NCBI GenBank assembly: GCA_950097015.1
Contig: CATNEN010000039.1
Coordinates: forward strand, 19,461,501-19,525,500
Direction of reading: 5' to 3'
DNA length: 64,000 nt
From: Macrostomum hystrix
Taxonomy: Eukaryota; Platyhelminthes; Macrostomidae
Position numbers and translations under genes: made by a program. Positions 63,930 through 64,000 of the stretch are shown here, piece after piece. The notes beneath the pieces are model-generated. The model was not told where the DNA came from. It saw nothing but the letters and a program-made list of their open reading frames with translations, and did no database searches. The stretch's first letter is position 1. Each line of letters opens with the position of its first letter.

Positions 63930-64000
63930 TTGAATTGAGTATGTACAGTGGATTGAGTATGTACAGTGGATTGAGCATGTACAGTGGATTGAGCATGTAC
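63930..64000 (+). repeat. Start of a 20-bp minisatellite in the BTBD9-like intron
   Basis: gattgagtatgtacagtg and gattgagcatgtacagtg words repeat to the window edge. Confidence 0.8.

Overview
The window is nuclear DNA from an animal. Protein-coding genes are split by GT-AG introns, tRNA-derived SINEs and hAT-like MITEs are scattered through it, and a large share is tandem minisatellite. An intermediate-filament protein with a lamin tail domain, a LEV-10-like CUB protein and GC-rich coding sequence in an AT-richer background fit a small lophotrochozoan. A free-living flatworm is my guess, but the sequence alone does not fix the phylum. Stops TAA, TAG and TGA are all used, and one TGA is read as selenocysteine.

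Layout. 41-2303 (+): 3' exons of an intermediate-filament gene; one intron holds a MITE and a SINE. 2304-9554: no gene; polypurine, 18-bp, higher-order, 12-bp, 10-bp and 23-bp tandem arrays. 9555-26799 (+): a complete 12-exon gene for a secreted-face membrane protein with five CUB domains, one LDLa domain and one membrane span, the layout of nematode LEV-10. 26800-30232: AT-rich, no gene. 30233-45637 (+): a complete 16-exon GBF1 gene (Sec7 Arf-GEF). 45638-49048: two tandem arrays. 49049-53231 (+): cystinosin in four exons. 54808-57215 (+): a Na+/K+-ATPase beta-like subunit with a possible extra 5' exon. 59182-62123 (-): selenoprotein W in two exons, with an in-frame TGA, a SECIS candidate and a 2.7-kb intron that is almost all minisatellite. 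63344-63886 (-): last exon of a BTBD9-like gene running off the window.

The genes are unrelated housekeeping or membrane-protein genes and do not form a pathway. What unites the window is its repeat ecology. Nearly every long intron has its own minisatellite, usually starting within tens of bases of the 5' splice site. One 16-bp satellite unit occurs both inside hAT-like MITEs and in introns of two genes. A recent copy of a CUB exon sits inside one MITE. Splice junctions were assigned by GT-AG sites, frame continuity and family alignment from memory; no transcript data were available.
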